A stretch of DNA of 64,000 nucleotides from Actibacterium sp. (GTDB lineage: Bacteria; Pseudomonadota; Alphaproteobacteria; Rhodobacterales; Rhodobacteraceae). The stretch lies in assembly GCA_016278325.1 (NCBI GenBank), contig JADQCB010000008.1, positions 62,001 through 126,000 of the forward strand, in the 5' to 3' direction. The number at the start of each line of letters is the position of its first letter. Positions within the stretch are counted from its first letter, which is position 1. Positions 8,979 through 18,035 of this stretch are shown here, one piece after another. A model generated the notes under the pieces. The model saw nothing but the letters and a program-made list of their open reading frames with translations, did no database searches and was not told the DNA's origin. The translations under genes and the position numbers were made by a program.

Positions 8979-10745
8979 TCAGCTTCGGAAATCGTGAACC
9001 ACCGCCGCGCCGATCGCGACGCGGGTCACGACGCCGATCACGTTCTCGGCCCTCGGGCCTGAATCGGCCTTGAGCACCAGAACCGCCGCCTGTTTCCGGT
9101 CGGCCATGCGGTTCATGACGGTTTGCAGGAAGGTGCGTTCGCGCACCATGCCGACCGGGCCGATCACCGGGCCCAGCGTGCGATGGATATCCTCCGGGTC
9201 CACGGGGACCACGCCGACGATATGCCGCCCCTCGGTCACCACGGCGAAGCTGCGCTTGCCTTCGGACCGCTGCCGGATATCCGTCACCGGGGCCAGTTCG
9301 GAGATCTCGATCCGGCCCAGAACCGGTTCCATCACCTCGCCGGCCATCCGCGTCGGGAACAGATGCGAGCGGATGTCCATCGGGATGCGGTGCCCGCGGC
9401 GGGTCAGCTTCATCGTGTAGATATTGTCGGTCATCAGCCCGCGACGCACGCCGACGGCAACGACGACGGCGATGATCGCGGCCACGATGATCGTGTAATC
9501 CCCGGTCATCTCGAAGATCATGATGATCGAGGTCAGCACCGCCCCGGTGCTGGCCCCGACGATCGCCGCCATACCGATCAGCGCGAAGGTGATGACACTG
9601 AAACCCAGCGACGGGAACAGGATGTCCAGCACCGCGCCGAAGGCCCCGCCGAGCGTCGCGCCGAGAAACAGGGTGGGCGAAAAGACGCCGCCCGAGGCGC
9701 CGGCGCCCAGGCTGATCGAGGTCGCGGCCAGTTTCAGCGCGAAGAGCAGCAGCAGGAAGGCCGGCCCGGCGATCTGGCCGGTCAGAACGCCCTGGATCGT
9801 GGCATATCCGACGCCGGCGGTGTGATATATGCCCGTCGTCTGCAGCAGGACATACATCAGCAGCCCGAGCGTGGTCATCCCCAGGATGGTTTTGAGATAG
9901 GGGTTGAGCGGCACGTCGTCGAAGAAATCCTCGGTCCGGTAGAGCACCTTCACAAACAACGCCGCCGCCAACCCGGCCAGCACGCCGGTGATGACGTAAA
10001 GCGGCAGCATGTCCACCGACAAGGGCACCAGCGCCTCGGACCGGTCATGGGCCGCCACCAGAAAGGCGGGCTCCATCCCGAAGGCCAGCCGGCCCATGTA
10101 GGTGGCGGTGCCGGTGGCCAGAACCACGGGTGTCAATGTCCGCGCGCTGAATTCCGGCAGCATCAGCTCGACCGCGAACAGCACCGCGCCCAACGGCGTG
10201 TTGAACGTGGCGGCGATGCCCGCCCCGGCCCCGGCGGCCACCATGGTGATGACCTGCCAGCGCCGCAGGTGGAAATACTGCCCCAGGACCGACCCGATCC
10301 CGGACCCGATCTGGATGATCGGCCCCTCGCGCCCCACCGATGCGCCCGACCCGATCGAAAGCGCCGAAGCCAGCGATTTCACAAGCACGACAACGGGCCG
10401 GATATGCCCGTTCTTGTAATAGATCGCATCCATCACCTCGGGCACGCCGTGGCCCTTGGCCTCGGGCGCGAAGCGGCGCACCAGGAAAAGCACGATGACC
10501 CCGCCGATCACCGGCGCCAGAATGATCCCGGCGCCGAAGGGCGAGGCCGGCGTGGCGACGTTCGCGTCATACAGGAAGGACAGCTTGCCCAGGAAGAAAA
10601 GGTTGTGAATCAGCGCGATCAGATAGCGCAGCGCGATCGCCCCCAGCCCGGTGACGACCCCGATCACCACCGCGATCAGCGACATCGTGATCAGTGACAC
10701 TTGCCGGTTGTCGGTCGTCTCGGATTGTGGCATCGCTTCGCTCAC
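8979..10745 (-). CDS. CLC-family chloride channel/transporter with CBS domains
   Basis: A 588-aa CLC membrane protein with about ten or more hydrophobic helices and a C-terminal CBS pair (about the last 120 residues, from AGEVMEPVLGRIEI). Selectivity-filter motifs are GSGASVGREGP, which has the gating glutamate, and GAGASGGVFSPTLF. The segment matching the E. coli ClC-ec1 proton glutamate reads FAVELMLPEF, so the second Glu of the EE pair (E203 there) is Leu here. The start is a GTG with GGAG eight bases upstream; the next Met (10733) is an alternative. The gene is divergent from the small membrane protein at 10909. Confidence 0.93.
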   Translation of the reverse strand: MSEAMPQSETTDNRQVSLITMSLIAVVIGVVTGLGAIALRYLIALIHNLFFLGKLSFLYDANVATPASPFGAGIILAPVIGGVIVLFLVRRFAPEAKGHGVPEVMDAIYYKNGHIRPVVVLVKSLASALSIGSGASVGREGPIIQIGSGIGSVLGQYFHLRRWQVITMVAAGAGAGIAATFNTPLGAVLFAVELMLPEFSARTLTPVVLATGTATYMGRLAFGMEPAFLVAAHDRSEALVPLSVDMLPLYVITGVLAGLAAALFVKVLYRTEDFFDDVPLNPYLKTILGMTTLGLLMYVLLQTTGIYHTAGVGYATIQGVLTGQIAGPAFLLLLFALKLAATSISLGAGASGGVFSPTLFLGATLGGAFGAVLDILFPSLGFSVITFALIGMAAIVGASTGAVLTSIIMIFEMTGDYTIIVAAIIAVVVAVGVRRGLMTDNIYTMKLTRRGHRIPMDIRSHLFPTRMAGEVMEPVLGRIEISELAPVTDIRQRSEGKRSFAVVTEGRHIVGVVPVDPEDIHRTLGPVIGPVGMVRERTFLQTVMNRMADRKQAAVLVLKADSGPRAENVIGVVTRVAIGAAVVHDFRS

Positions 10746-10908
10746 GGCGCTGTCTCCGGTTCTGCCCTGGTTGACATCCGAACGACGGACCCGGCCGGGC
10801 GGCGTCCGGATCCTGCGATCGTCGCTTACGCCCTTGCAGGTGATATTGCAACGGCAAGCAGCCCTGCGGCACCGCCGGATCACAGCGCAAAGAGAGGATG
10901 GGACGGCG

Positions 10909-11463
10909 ATGTATCTGACATGGAAGCGACGGCGGTTCTCGATCCGGCCCGGTTCGGCCTATCTCGCCCTGGCCGGGCTGATCTTCATTGCGCTTTACGG
11001 CGTCTTCCTGACCTACCAGGAACGGCTTGCCGAAGCGCGCCTTGCCGCGATGCGGCAAAAAGATGCAGATGCCTACCTGGACGAGATCCGGATGCTGGAA
11101 GGCTTCGATACCTATGTCCGGGAATTCCAGCAGCTCAAGGGGTTCGACAGCTTCCGCACGAACGCGCCGATCTTCATGATCGGCCGCTGGACGCTGCGCG
11201 ACAGCACCGAACGCATCCCGGTCGGCACGATGCCCGATTGCACCGACCCGGTAATCTTCGAATATGGCCGGTTCAAGCTGCCGCGCGATGGCACCGACCT
11301 GCCGGCCAGCTTTCGCCTCGACGACCAGACCCTGATCGTTCGACCGCGAACCGGCGACCCGGTCCGGGTCGAGCTGATCAGCTTCGGCGCGGCGATCGAC
11401 CACCTTCGCCTGACCCCTCCGGGCCGCGAGGATGTCAGCTATGCCTATCCCTGCGGCCGATGA
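10909..11463 (+). CDS. Hypothetical protein with one N-terminal membrane helix
   Basis: A 184-aa protein that I do not recognise. Residues 1-13 are basic (KRRRFSIR), then comes one hydrophobic helix around 16-32 (AYLALAGLIFIALYGVFL). The rest, about 150 residues, should be periplasmic: a short helical stretch with QERLAEARLAAMRQKDADAY followed by a beta-rich domain with two cysteines (MPDCTDP and YAYPCGR) that could form a disulfide. The start has AGAGAGGA upstream. The stop is 13 bases before the next gene, so the two are probably cotranscribed. Confidence 0.7.
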   Translation: MYLTWKRRRFSIRPGSAYLALAGLIFIALYGVFLTYQERLAEARLAAMRQKDADAYLDEIRMLEGFDTYVREFQQLKGFDSFRTNAPIFMIGRWTLRDSTERIPVGTMPDCTDPVIFEYGRFKLPRDGTDLPASFRLDDQTLIVRPRTGDPVRVELISFGAAIDHLRLTPPGREDVSYAYPCGR

Positions 11464-11476
11464 GGAGATCCCGCCG

Positions 11477-12856
11477 ATGACCAGCCTTCCCGACTCTGCC
11501 CGCGACGCGCTTTCCGCACTTCTCGGCGCGCGCCTGTCACTGTCCGAGGCCGACCGCGACCAGCACGCCCAGAGCGAAACCTATTTCACCTCGCCCCCGC
11601 CTTACGCGGTCGTCTACCCGGAAACCACCGAAGAGGTCGCGCAGATCGTCCGCATCTGCGCCGAGCACGACCTGCCGGTGATCGGCTGGGGCGCGGGCAC
11701 ATCGCTGGAAGGTCATGCGCTGCCCATCCGCGGCGGTATCACCGTCGATTTCGCGCGGATGAGCCGGGTGCTGGAAATCCACCCCGAGGATCTCGACGTG
11801 GTCGTGCAGCCCGGCATCACGCGCGAGGCGCTGAACACCGAACTGCGCAGCACCGGCCTGTTCTTCCCGATCGACCCCGGCGCCAACGCGACGCTGGGGG
11901 GCATGGCCGCGACCCGCGCCTCGGGGACCACGGCGGTGCGCTACGGCACGATGCGCGACAATGTCCTCGCCCTCGAAGTGGTCCTGGCCGATGGCCGGAT
12001 CATCCGCACCGGCAGCCGCGCGCGCAAGTCCAGCGCCGGCTATGACCTGACCGGGCTTTTCGTCGGGGCCGAAGGCACATTGGGGCTTGTCACCGAACTG
12101 ACGCTGCGCCTGCAGGGCCAGCCCGAGGCGATCTCGGCCGCGGTCTGCGCCTTTCCCGACATGGAACACGCCATCGACGCGGTGATCCAGACCATCCAGA
12201 TGGGCGTGCCGATGGCGCGGATCGAATTCATCGATGCCGATTGCGCCGCCGCTTTCAACGCCTTCTCCGGCACCAACCTGCCGCTCAAGCCACATCTGAT
12301 GATCGAATTCCACGGCTCCGAGGCCGGGGTTGCCGAACAGGCCGAAACCTTCGGCGAAATCGCGACCGAATTCGGCGCCACCGGGTTCGAGCGGGCCACC
12401 CGGACCGAGGACCGCACCAAGCTGTGGGAGGCGCGCCACAAGGCCGCCTGGGCCATTGCCGCCACCCGCCCCGGCGCGAAAATGATGGCCACCGATATCT
12501 GCGTGCCGATTTCGCGCCTGGCCGAGGCAATCAATGAAACCCGCGCCGATATCGCGCGCGCCTCGATCCCCGGCCCGATCCTGGGCCATGTGGGCGACGG
12601 CAATTTCCACGCGACGCTCCTGATCGACATGGACAACCCGGCCGAACTGGACGAGGCCAAGGCGCTCGCGGCGCGCATGAACGACCGCGCCCTGCGCCTG
12701 GGCGGTACGGTGACGGGCGAGCACGGGATCGGCATGGGAAAGCTTGCCTACATGCCGGCAGAACACGGCGCCGGCTGGGACGTGATGGGCCAGATCAAGC
12801 AGACGCTGGACCCCGACAACATCATGAATCCCGGCAAGCTGCTTCGGGGAAACTGA
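11477..12856 (+). CDS. FAD-linked oxidase, D-lactate dehydrogenase (cytochrome) type
   Basis: A 459-aa flavoprotein of the GlcD/DLD family, which oxidises D-2-hydroxy acids and passes electrons to cytochrome or quinone. The FAD-binding domain shows PVIGWGAGTSLEGH, PIDPGANATLGGMAATRASGT and LFVGAEGTLGLVTELTLRL. The C-terminal FAD-linked oxidase domain has GHVGDGNFH, GTVTGEHGIGMGK and the terminal DPDNIMNPGK. The substrate could be D-lactate, glycolate or another 2-hydroxy acid. GAGGAG precedes the chosen ATG. The stop overlaps the next start as TGATG. Confidence 0.9.
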   Translation: MTSLPDSARDALSALLGARLSLSEADRDQHAQSETYFTSPPPYAVVYPETTEEVAQIVRICAEHDLPVIGWGAGTSLEGHALPIRGGITVDFARMSRVLEIHPEDLDVVVQPGITREALNTELRSTGLFFPIDPGANATLGGMAATRASGTTAVRYGTMRDNVLALEVVLADGRIIRTGSRARKSSAGYDLTGLFVGAEGTLGLVTELTLRLQGQPEAISAAVCAFPDMEHAIDAVIQTIQMGVPMARIEFIDADCAAAFNAFSGTNLPLKPHLMIEFHGSEAGVAEQAETFGEIATEFGATGFERATRTEDRTKLWEARHKAAWAIAATRPGAKMMATDICVPISRLAEAINETRADIARASIPGPILGHVGDGNFHATLLIDMDNPAELDEAKALAARMNDRALRLGGTVTGEHGIGMGKLAYMPAEHGAGWDVMGQIKQTLDPDNIMNPGKLLRGN

Positions 12857-13317
12857 TGCTGGCCGCGCCGGAAGAGTTCGGCGCGGCATTCGTCGCGGCC
12901 TGGATGGCCCGCGATGCAAGCGCATTGGCCGGGCTGTTTGCCGAGGACGCCGATTTCGTGAACGTGGTGGGGCTCTGGTGGCACGACCGCCATGCGATCG
13001 AACAGGCGCATCGGCATGGCTTCGACAATTTCTTCGCCCGGTCCCGGCTGATCCGCGGCAAGGCCAGGACCCGGATGCTGGGTCCGGATGTCGCCGTCAT
13101 CCACCAACGCCTGATCCTGACCGGACAGACCGCCCCCGACGGAACCCCGGCCAGTCGCCGGACCACGATCCTCGCTGCGGTGCTGAAACGCGAAGCAAAG
13201 GGGTGGATCGCGGTCGCGGCCCAGAATACCGAGGTGATCGCCGGTGCCGAGACCAACGTCGCCGGTCCTGGCGGCACCCGCCCGCACAGCTACCGCACAG
13301 CCACCGCATCGGGCTGA
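12856..13317 (+). CDS. SgcJ/EcaC-type NTF2-like (SnoaL-fold) protein
   Basis: A 153-aa protein. FGAAFVAAWMARDASALAGLFAEDADFVNVVGLWWHDRHAIEQAHRHGFDNFF is the standard opening of SgcJ/EcaC-family NTF2-like proteins, followed by a beta-sheet part with VAVIHQRLILTGQ and RRTTILAAVLKREAKGWIAVAAQNTE. Members of this fold are small-molecule-binding proteins or isomerases, and the substrate here is unknown. It is translationally coupled to the flavoprotein upstream (TGATG overlap), so it may act on the same 2-hydroxy/keto acid metabolite; that is inference. Confidence 0.8.
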   Translation: MLAAPEEFGAAFVAAWMARDASALAGLFAEDADFVNVVGLWWHDRHAIEQAHRHGFDNFFARSRLIRGKARTRMLGPDVAVIHQRLILTGQTAPDGTPASRRTTILAAVLKREAKGWIAVAAQNTEVIAGAETNVAGPGGTRPHSYRTATASG

Positions 13318-13351
13318 TGCCGCTTTCACCTCGGGCGAAATACTCCGGGGT

Positions 13352-13407
13352 CCGGGGCCGCGCCCCGGCACGCGCGAAGCGCCAGAAGGAATCCGCCCGA
13401 AGGGCGG
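13352..13407. terminator. Paired hairpins between two convergent genes
   Basis: The 114-base gap between the NTF2-like gene and glutamate dehydrogenase holds two perfect hairpins. CCGGGGC/GCCCCGG sits at 13352-13368 with a 3-base loop, and CCGCCC/GGGCGG at 13393-13407 with a GAA loop. No T-tract follows either. Both could end or protect transcripts from the converging genes. The upstream stretch CTCGGGCGAAATACTCCGGG resembles intergenic repeats that I recall from this bacterial order, but I cannot confirm copies here. Confidence 0.4.
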
Positions 13408-13431
13408 GCAACCAGGTCACACCGGGCGTGC

Positions 13432-14862
13432 TCACAACCCCTTGGCGCGATAGCTGGCCGCCACCCGGCGGATCGCCACCAGATAGGCGGCGGTGCGCAG
13501 ATCCTTGACATCGGCGCGCGAATGCCAGACCTCGCGCATCGACTGATAGGCCGCGCGCATCGTGTCATCCAGGCCCGAGCGCACCAGTTCCAGCTCATCC
13601 GCGCCGCGCAGGTAGCGTTGCTTGAAATCGGGCGTAGGCGACCATGTCCGCCCCATCGCCTCGGACAGGTTTTCCAGCTGTTCGAGGATCAGCTGGTGGC
13701 GCGCTTCCTCCTGCCGGCGCTGCATCCGGCCGAACCGGATATGCGACAGGTTCTTGACCCATTCGAAATAGGAAACCGTGACGCCGCCGGCATTTGCATA
13801 CATGTCGGGAATGATCACCGTGCCCTTTTCGCGCAGCACCATATCCGCGCCGGCGGTGATCGGCCCGTTCGCCGCCTCGATGATCAGCGGCGCCTTCACG
13901 CGTTCGACATTCGACAGGTTGATGACCCCCTCGATCGCGGCCGGGATCAGGATATCGCATTGCTCTTCCAGCAGGACCGCCCCGTTGCCCAGATAAGTGC
14001 CCTCGGGGCAGCCCTGAACCCCGCCATTGGCCGTGATCCAGCGATGCACCGCGTCGATGTCCAGCCCATCGGGGTTGGTCAGCCCGCCGTCACGCTCGAC
14101 GATCCCGATCACCTTCGCGCCGTCCTCGGTCGAAAGGAATTGCGCGGCGTGATACCCCACATTGCCCAGGCCCTGGACGATCACGCGCTTGCCCTCCAGG
14201 CTGCCCGACAGCCCGGTTTTCGCCACGTCCTCGGGGTGGCGGAAGAATTCGCGCAAGGCATATTGCACGCCGCGCCCGGTCGCCTCGACACGGCCCTGGA
14301 TGCCGCCCGCATGGGTCGGTTTGCCGGTAACGCAGGCATTGCCGTTGATGTCGGTGGTGTGGATCCGCTTGTACTGGTCGGCGATCCAGGCCATCTCGCG
14401 CTCGCCGGTGCCCATGTCGGGCGCCGGGACGTTCTGCGAGGGATGGATCAGGTCGCGCTTGATCAGCTCATAGGCGAAGCGGCGGGTGATCTGTTCCAGC
14501 TCGTGCTCGTCCCAATCGCGCGGGTCGATACACAACCCGCCCTTGGCCCCGCCGAACGGCGCCTCGACCAGCGCGCATTTATAGGTCATCAGCGCCGCCA
14601 GCGCCTCGACCTCGTCCTGGTTGACGCTGGTGGCATATCGGATACCGCCCTTGACCGGCTCCATATGCTCGGAATGAACCGAGCGGTAGCCGGTGAAGGT
14701 ATGAATCCGCCCGCGCAGCCGCACCCCGAATCGCACCGTGTAGGTCGCGTTGCAGACCCTGATCTTTTCCTCCAGCCCCGGCGGCAGGTCGCCCATTGCC
14801 GCGGCGTGGCTGAACATCATGTCGACCGATTCGCGAAAGCTCGGTTCCCTGTTTGCGTCCAT
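13432..14862 (-). CDS. gdhA: Glu/Leu/Phe/Val dehydrogenase (NAD-dependent glutamate dehydrogenase type)
   Basis: A 476-aa enzyme that interconverts glutamate and 2-oxoglutarate plus ammonia. Visible motifs are VKGGIRYATSVNQDEVEALAALMTYK, the active-site lysine region VEAPFGGAKGGLCIDP, VPAPDMGTGEREMAWI, the Rossmann VIVQGLGNVGYHAAQF and AANGPITAGADMVL. The open frame continues far upstream, but the protein begins at MDANREPSF with GGGAGGGAACG before the ATG. The gene diverges from the pseudopilin genes to its right. Confidence 0.94.
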   Translation of the reverse strand: MDANREPSFRESVDMMFSHAAAMGDLPPGLEEKIRVCNATYTVRFGVRLRGRIHTFTGYRSVHSEHMEPVKGGIRYATSVNQDEVEALAALMTYKCALVEAPFGGAKGGLCIDPRDWDEHELEQITRRFAYELIKRDLIHPSQNVPAPDMGTGEREMAWIADQYKRIHTTDINGNACVTGKPTHAGGIQGRVEATGRGVQYALREFFRHPEDVAKTGLSGSLEGKRVIVQGLGNVGYHAAQFLSTEDGAKVIGIVERDGGLTNPDGLDIDAVHRWITANGGVQGCPEGTYLGNGAVLLEEQCDILIPAAIEGVINLSNVERVKAPLIIEAANGPITAGADMVLREKGTVIIPDMYANAGGVTVSYFEWVKNLSHIRFGRMQRRQEEARHQLILEQLENLSEAMGRTWSPTPDFKQRYLRGADELELVRSGLDDTMRAAYQSMREVWHSRADVKDLRTAAYLVAIRRVAASYRAKGL

Positions 14863-15162
14863 CGTTCCCTCCCTTCGCCCGCCATCCTGCCCGGCGAGTC
14901 GTTCTGCCAGACTACGACGAACCACCGCGCCCCGCATCCCCGGCCTTTCCCGCAAGGCGCGGGCGATGGCGGCAGGATTGTTTCCGGCGTCGATGCGATC
15001 GCGTCGCAAATTTCGAAATGGGACCGGACCGGAAATGGATTCCGCGCTTTCGTCCCGCATCCGCCATAATTTGACCACAGGACTGAAGCCTATTTGCGCT
15101 GCTGGGAGTCCGCCAGGCCGTCGCGGCCGATGCGGGTGCAGAGCACGAAAGGGACAAGGCAG
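14863..15162. other. 300-base intergenic region between gdhA and the Tad-type genes
   Basis: This gap separates the divergent starts of glutamate dehydrogenase and the vWA pseudopilin gene, so promoters for both should lie here. I see no protein with family features, no RNA gene and no strong palindrome. A small CCCGC/GCGGG inverted repeat lies near 14948-14962. No promoter could be assigned with confidence. Confidence 0.4.
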
Positions 15163-16887
15163 ATGGACTGGACAGGCTTGATCGACAGACAGATGCGCCA
15201 GGCCCGGTGGCGGATCCGACGCTTTCATCACGATGAGCGCGGGTCGATGATCCTGTTCGCCCTGTTCATCCTGATCCTGATGCTCTGGGCGGGCGGCATG
15301 GGGGTTGACCTGATGCGCCTGGAAAACCAGCGCACGACCCTTCAGAACACGCTCGACCGCGCCGTTCTGGCAGCCGCCGATCTCGACCAGACCGAGGACG
15401 CCAGGTTGGTGGTCGAGGATTATTTCGCCAAGGCCGGTCTTGCCGCCTATCTGGACACGGTCACGGTGGAGACGACCGGTGCGGCCTTCAAGCGGGTCTC
15501 GGCCACCGCCTCGGCCGATGTGAACACGCTGTTCATGAACATGCTGGGCGTCGACCGGATCAAGGCCGGCGGCGCGGCCACGGCCGAGGAAGGGATTTCC
15601 GAGCTGGAAATCTCGCTGATCCTCGACGTCTCCGGCTCGATGGGTGAGCCATCGGCGTCCGGCAATACCAAGCTCAAGGACATGCAGGACGCGGCCAAGG
15701 AATTTTCCTGGTCGATGCTGTGCAACCCGCATTCGGCCCTGGGCAACGGCAATTGCTCGATCGAGCCGGGCTCGGTCTCGATCAACCTGGTGCCCTATTC
15801 CGAGCAGGTTTCGGCCGGCGAACCCTTGCTGCGCGCCATCGACGACCCGGACCTGTCGCGGTTCGACATCTCCGAAGAGCATTTCGTTTCCTCCTGCGTG
15901 ACCTTCGACCAGGAGGATTTCGCCACCCGCCTTCTGTCGGTCAGCGACGATGTAAAGCGCACGGGGCATTTCGATCCCTGGTGGCCCTCTTACTATTCGC
16001 CGGGAAGCTGGACCTGCCGCAACGAAAGCTGGCGCGACATCCGCCCCTATGTCGGTCATCATTCCAACCTGAACTACCAGATCAACAACCTGCGGGCCGG
16101 CGGGAACACCTCGATCGATCTGGGGATGAAATGGGGCACGGCCCTGCTGGACCCCTCTCTGCGCCCGCCGATCCAGAGCATGACCGTGCTGGAGCGGACA
16201 GGCGGTGCCACGGGAACCGAGCCGGACATGACCGGGCGGCCCTATGACTATACCCGCGACACGTCCTCGAAGGTGGTCGTTCTGATGACCGACGGCATGG
16301 ACACCGCGCAGCATTATCTGAAACCGCAATACCGCTCGGGCCCGTCGCCGATCTGGCGTTATGTAGACAGCAACAACAAGGACTATTACTCGATCTACCG
16401 GGCCAGCACCGACAGTTACTACTTCACCGGCGATGGCAACTGGTACTCCGAGCCTTACGGGCGGGGGACGAGCTATACCACGACCGAGCGTGTCTGCCGC
16501 GGCAGCTGGTGGCGCGGTTACAGATGCGAATATGTCACTTCAACCGGAACCGTCACCGATGGCAGCATCGCGGTGCAGATGACGTATCCCGAAGTCTGGG
16601 AAACCTTCACCACCGACTGGTATGACGATTGGTCCTGGCTGTCCAATCCGGTCGCCTATTTCGACACGGCCGAGAAAGACGCACAGACCTTGCAGATCTG
16701 CGACGCGGCAAAGGCCGCCGGTATCACCGTCTATACCATCGGTTTCGAGGCCCCGCCCGAGGGGGACACCATCCTGAAACGCTGCGCAACGACCCCGGCC
16801 TTCTATTTCGACTCGAACGGCCTGAACATCGCCGAGACCTTCGCGACGATCGCGACATCGATCAACAAGCTGAGGCTGGTGCAATGA
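15163..16887 (+). CDS. TadG-like pseudopilin with von Willebrand A domain
   Basis: A 574-aa protein of the Tad/Flp pilus TadE/TadG type. A short basic N-terminus containing RFHHDERGSM precedes one membrane helix (about 29-48) and a pilin-like segment. A vWA domain then begins with LILDVSGSMGEP, whose MIDAS ligands are D155, S157 and S159, and continues with VVVLMTDGMDT. A Tyr/Ser/Trp-rich insertion (about residues 390-465) with two cysteines lies within the vWA domain. TadG proteins sit in the envelope and support adhesive pilus assembly. The next gene overlaps by ATGA. No tad secretion genes (cpaF/tadA, tadBC) are in this window. Confidence 0.85.
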   Translation: MDWTGLIDRQMRQARWRIRRFHHDERGSMILFALFILILMLWAGGMGVDLMRLENQRTTLQNTLDRAVLAAADLDQTEDARLVVEDYFAKAGLAAYLDTVTVETTGAAFKRVSATASADVNTLFMNMLGVDRIKAGGAATAEEGISELEISLILDVSGSMGEPSASGNTKLKDMQDAAKEFSWSMLCNPHSALGNGNCSIEPGSVSINLVPYSEQVSAGEPLLRAIDDPDLSRFDISEEHFVSSCVTFDQEDFATRLLSVSDDVKRTGHFDPWWPSYYSPGSWTCRNESWRDIRPYVGHHSNLNYQINNLRAGGNTSIDLGMKWGTALLDPSLRPPIQSMTVLERTGGATGTEPDMTGRPYDYTRDTSSKVVVLMTDGMDTAQHYLKPQYRSGPSPIWRYVDSNNKDYYSIYRASTDSYYFTGDGNWYSEPYGRGTSYTTTERVCRGSWWRGYRCEYVTSTGTVTDGSIAVQMTYPEVWETFTTDWYDDWSWLSNPVAYFDTAEKDAQTLQICDAAKAAGITVYTIGFEAPPEGDTILKRCATTPAFYFDSNGLNIAETFATIATSINKLRLVQ

Positions 16888-17450
16888 TCGGCATCGCGTT
16901 GCATCCCCTGCGGCTTCTGGACCGGCTGCGCGAATGGTCGCGCCGCGAAGACGGGACCGCAACGCTGGATTTCGTGATCCTCGTCCCGGTCTTCGTGTCG
17001 CTCTTCGTGTCCAGCTTCGAGGTTTCGATCTTCACGATCCGCCAGATGATGCTGGATCGTGCCCTCGATCTGGTCGTGCGCGACCTGCGCCTTGGCACCT
17101 GGACCAATGTCACTTCCGACACGCTCAAGGCGCAGATCTGCGAGCGAACGATCGGCCTGCTGCCCGATTGCAGCAACCAGCTGATGATCGAAATGGTGCC
17201 CATTTCCAGCGCCACCTGGGACACGCCCGACCCGAACGCGACCTGCGTCGATCGCGACGCCGAGGTGCAGCCCGCCGTGGCCTTCAACCCCGGCACCGAG
17301 AACCAGATGGTCATCATCCGTGCCTGCTCGATGGTCGATCCGTTCTTCCCCGGAACCGGCCTTGCGCTGAGCCTGGAAGCCAATGTCGGTGACGGCTTCC
17401 CGATCATCGCGACCTCGGGCTTCGTCAACGAACCGGGAACCGGAACCTGA
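16884..17450 (+). CDS. TadE-like pseudopilin
   Basis: A 188-aa protein. After a basic start comes REDGTATLDFVILVPVFVSLFVSSFEVSIFTIRQMMLDRALDLVVRDL, the TadE-like motif: a Glu/Asp-Gly-Thr/Ser-A processing site followed by a hydrophobic helix (about 27-48) and an amphipathic continuation. The remaining domain is periplasmic with four cysteines, including ICERTIGLLPDC and ATCVDRD, likely paired. TadE proteins are minor pseudopilins. It overlaps the vWA gene by 4 bp. Confidence 0.85.
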   Translation: MIGIALHPLRLLDRLREWSRREDGTATLDFVILVPVFVSLFVSSFEVSIFTIRQMMLDRALDLVVRDLRLGTWTNVTSDTLKAQICERTIGLLPDCSNQLMIEMVPISSATWDTPDPNATCVDRDAEVQPAVAFNPGTENQMVIIRACSMVDPFFPGTGLALSLEANVGDGFPIIATSGFVNEPGTGT

Positions 17451-17453
17451 GCA

Positions 17454-18029
17454 ATGACAAACCCGATCCGCCACCTGATCCGCCGTTTCTGCAAGGACGA
17501 AACCGCATCGCTTGTGGCCGAGGCCGTGATCATGCTGCCGCTTCTGGTGTGGTGGTATGTCGGCGGGTTGGTCTTCTTCCACGGCTACGAGGCGCGCAAC
17601 GTGAACATGAAGGCCGCCTACACGGTTTCCGACATGCTCAGCCGCGAGGATGCCGCCGTGGGCCCGGCCTATGTCGAGGGGCTGGGCAACATCTTCGCCT
17701 ATCTCATATCGGGATCGGGCTCGGGCAGCGAGGTGCGGGTCAGCGTCGTTCGCTGCACCGAAAACTGCACGCAGGGCGCCACCGGCCGGGTGCTGGCCAT
17801 CGACTGGTCCTATTCCACCGGAAGCCGCCCGGCCCTGACCGATGCCGATCTGCCCGGCTATGAAGACGTGATCCCGGTCACACCGCTGGGTGACAGGGTC
17901 ATCGTCCTGGAAAGCAAGGCGGATTATTCGCCCGCCTTCAATATCGGCCTGACCGCCGACAGCTTCGCCAATACCGTCGTGACGCGGCCGCGCTTCGTGC
18001 CCAAGATCCCGTGGGATCCGAGCCTCTGA
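17454..18029 (+). CDS. TadE/TadG-like pseudopilin
   Basis: A 191-aa protein, three bases after the previous stop. It starts with a basic segment (IRHLIRRFCKDETASLVAEAVIMLPLLVWWYVGGLVFFHGYEARN), which has the pseudopilin pattern: Glu-Thr-Ala-Ser, then a hydrophobic helix with an Glu at its N-terminal end, then an Asn/Lys-rich amphipathic helix. The rest has one CTENC pair. With the two upstream genes it forms a three-gene minor-pilin operon. Confidence 0.8.
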   Translation: MTNPIRHLIRRFCKDETASLVAEAVIMLPLLVWWYVGGLVFFHGYEARNVNMKAAYTVSDMLSREDAAVGPAYVEGLGNIFAYLISGSGSGSEVRVSVVRCTENCTQGATGRVLAIDWSYSTGSRPALTDADLPGYEDVIPVTPLGDRVIVLESKADYSPAFNIGLTADSFANTVVTRPRFVPKIPWDPSL

Positions 18030-18035
18030 GCGGGC

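Noticed and set aside
14863-16329. N-terminal extension of the glutamate dehydrogenase frame by about 490 codons
   Set aside because: The extension is antisense to the vWA pseudopilin gene, and the family starts at the Met with a good ribosome-binding site at 14862.
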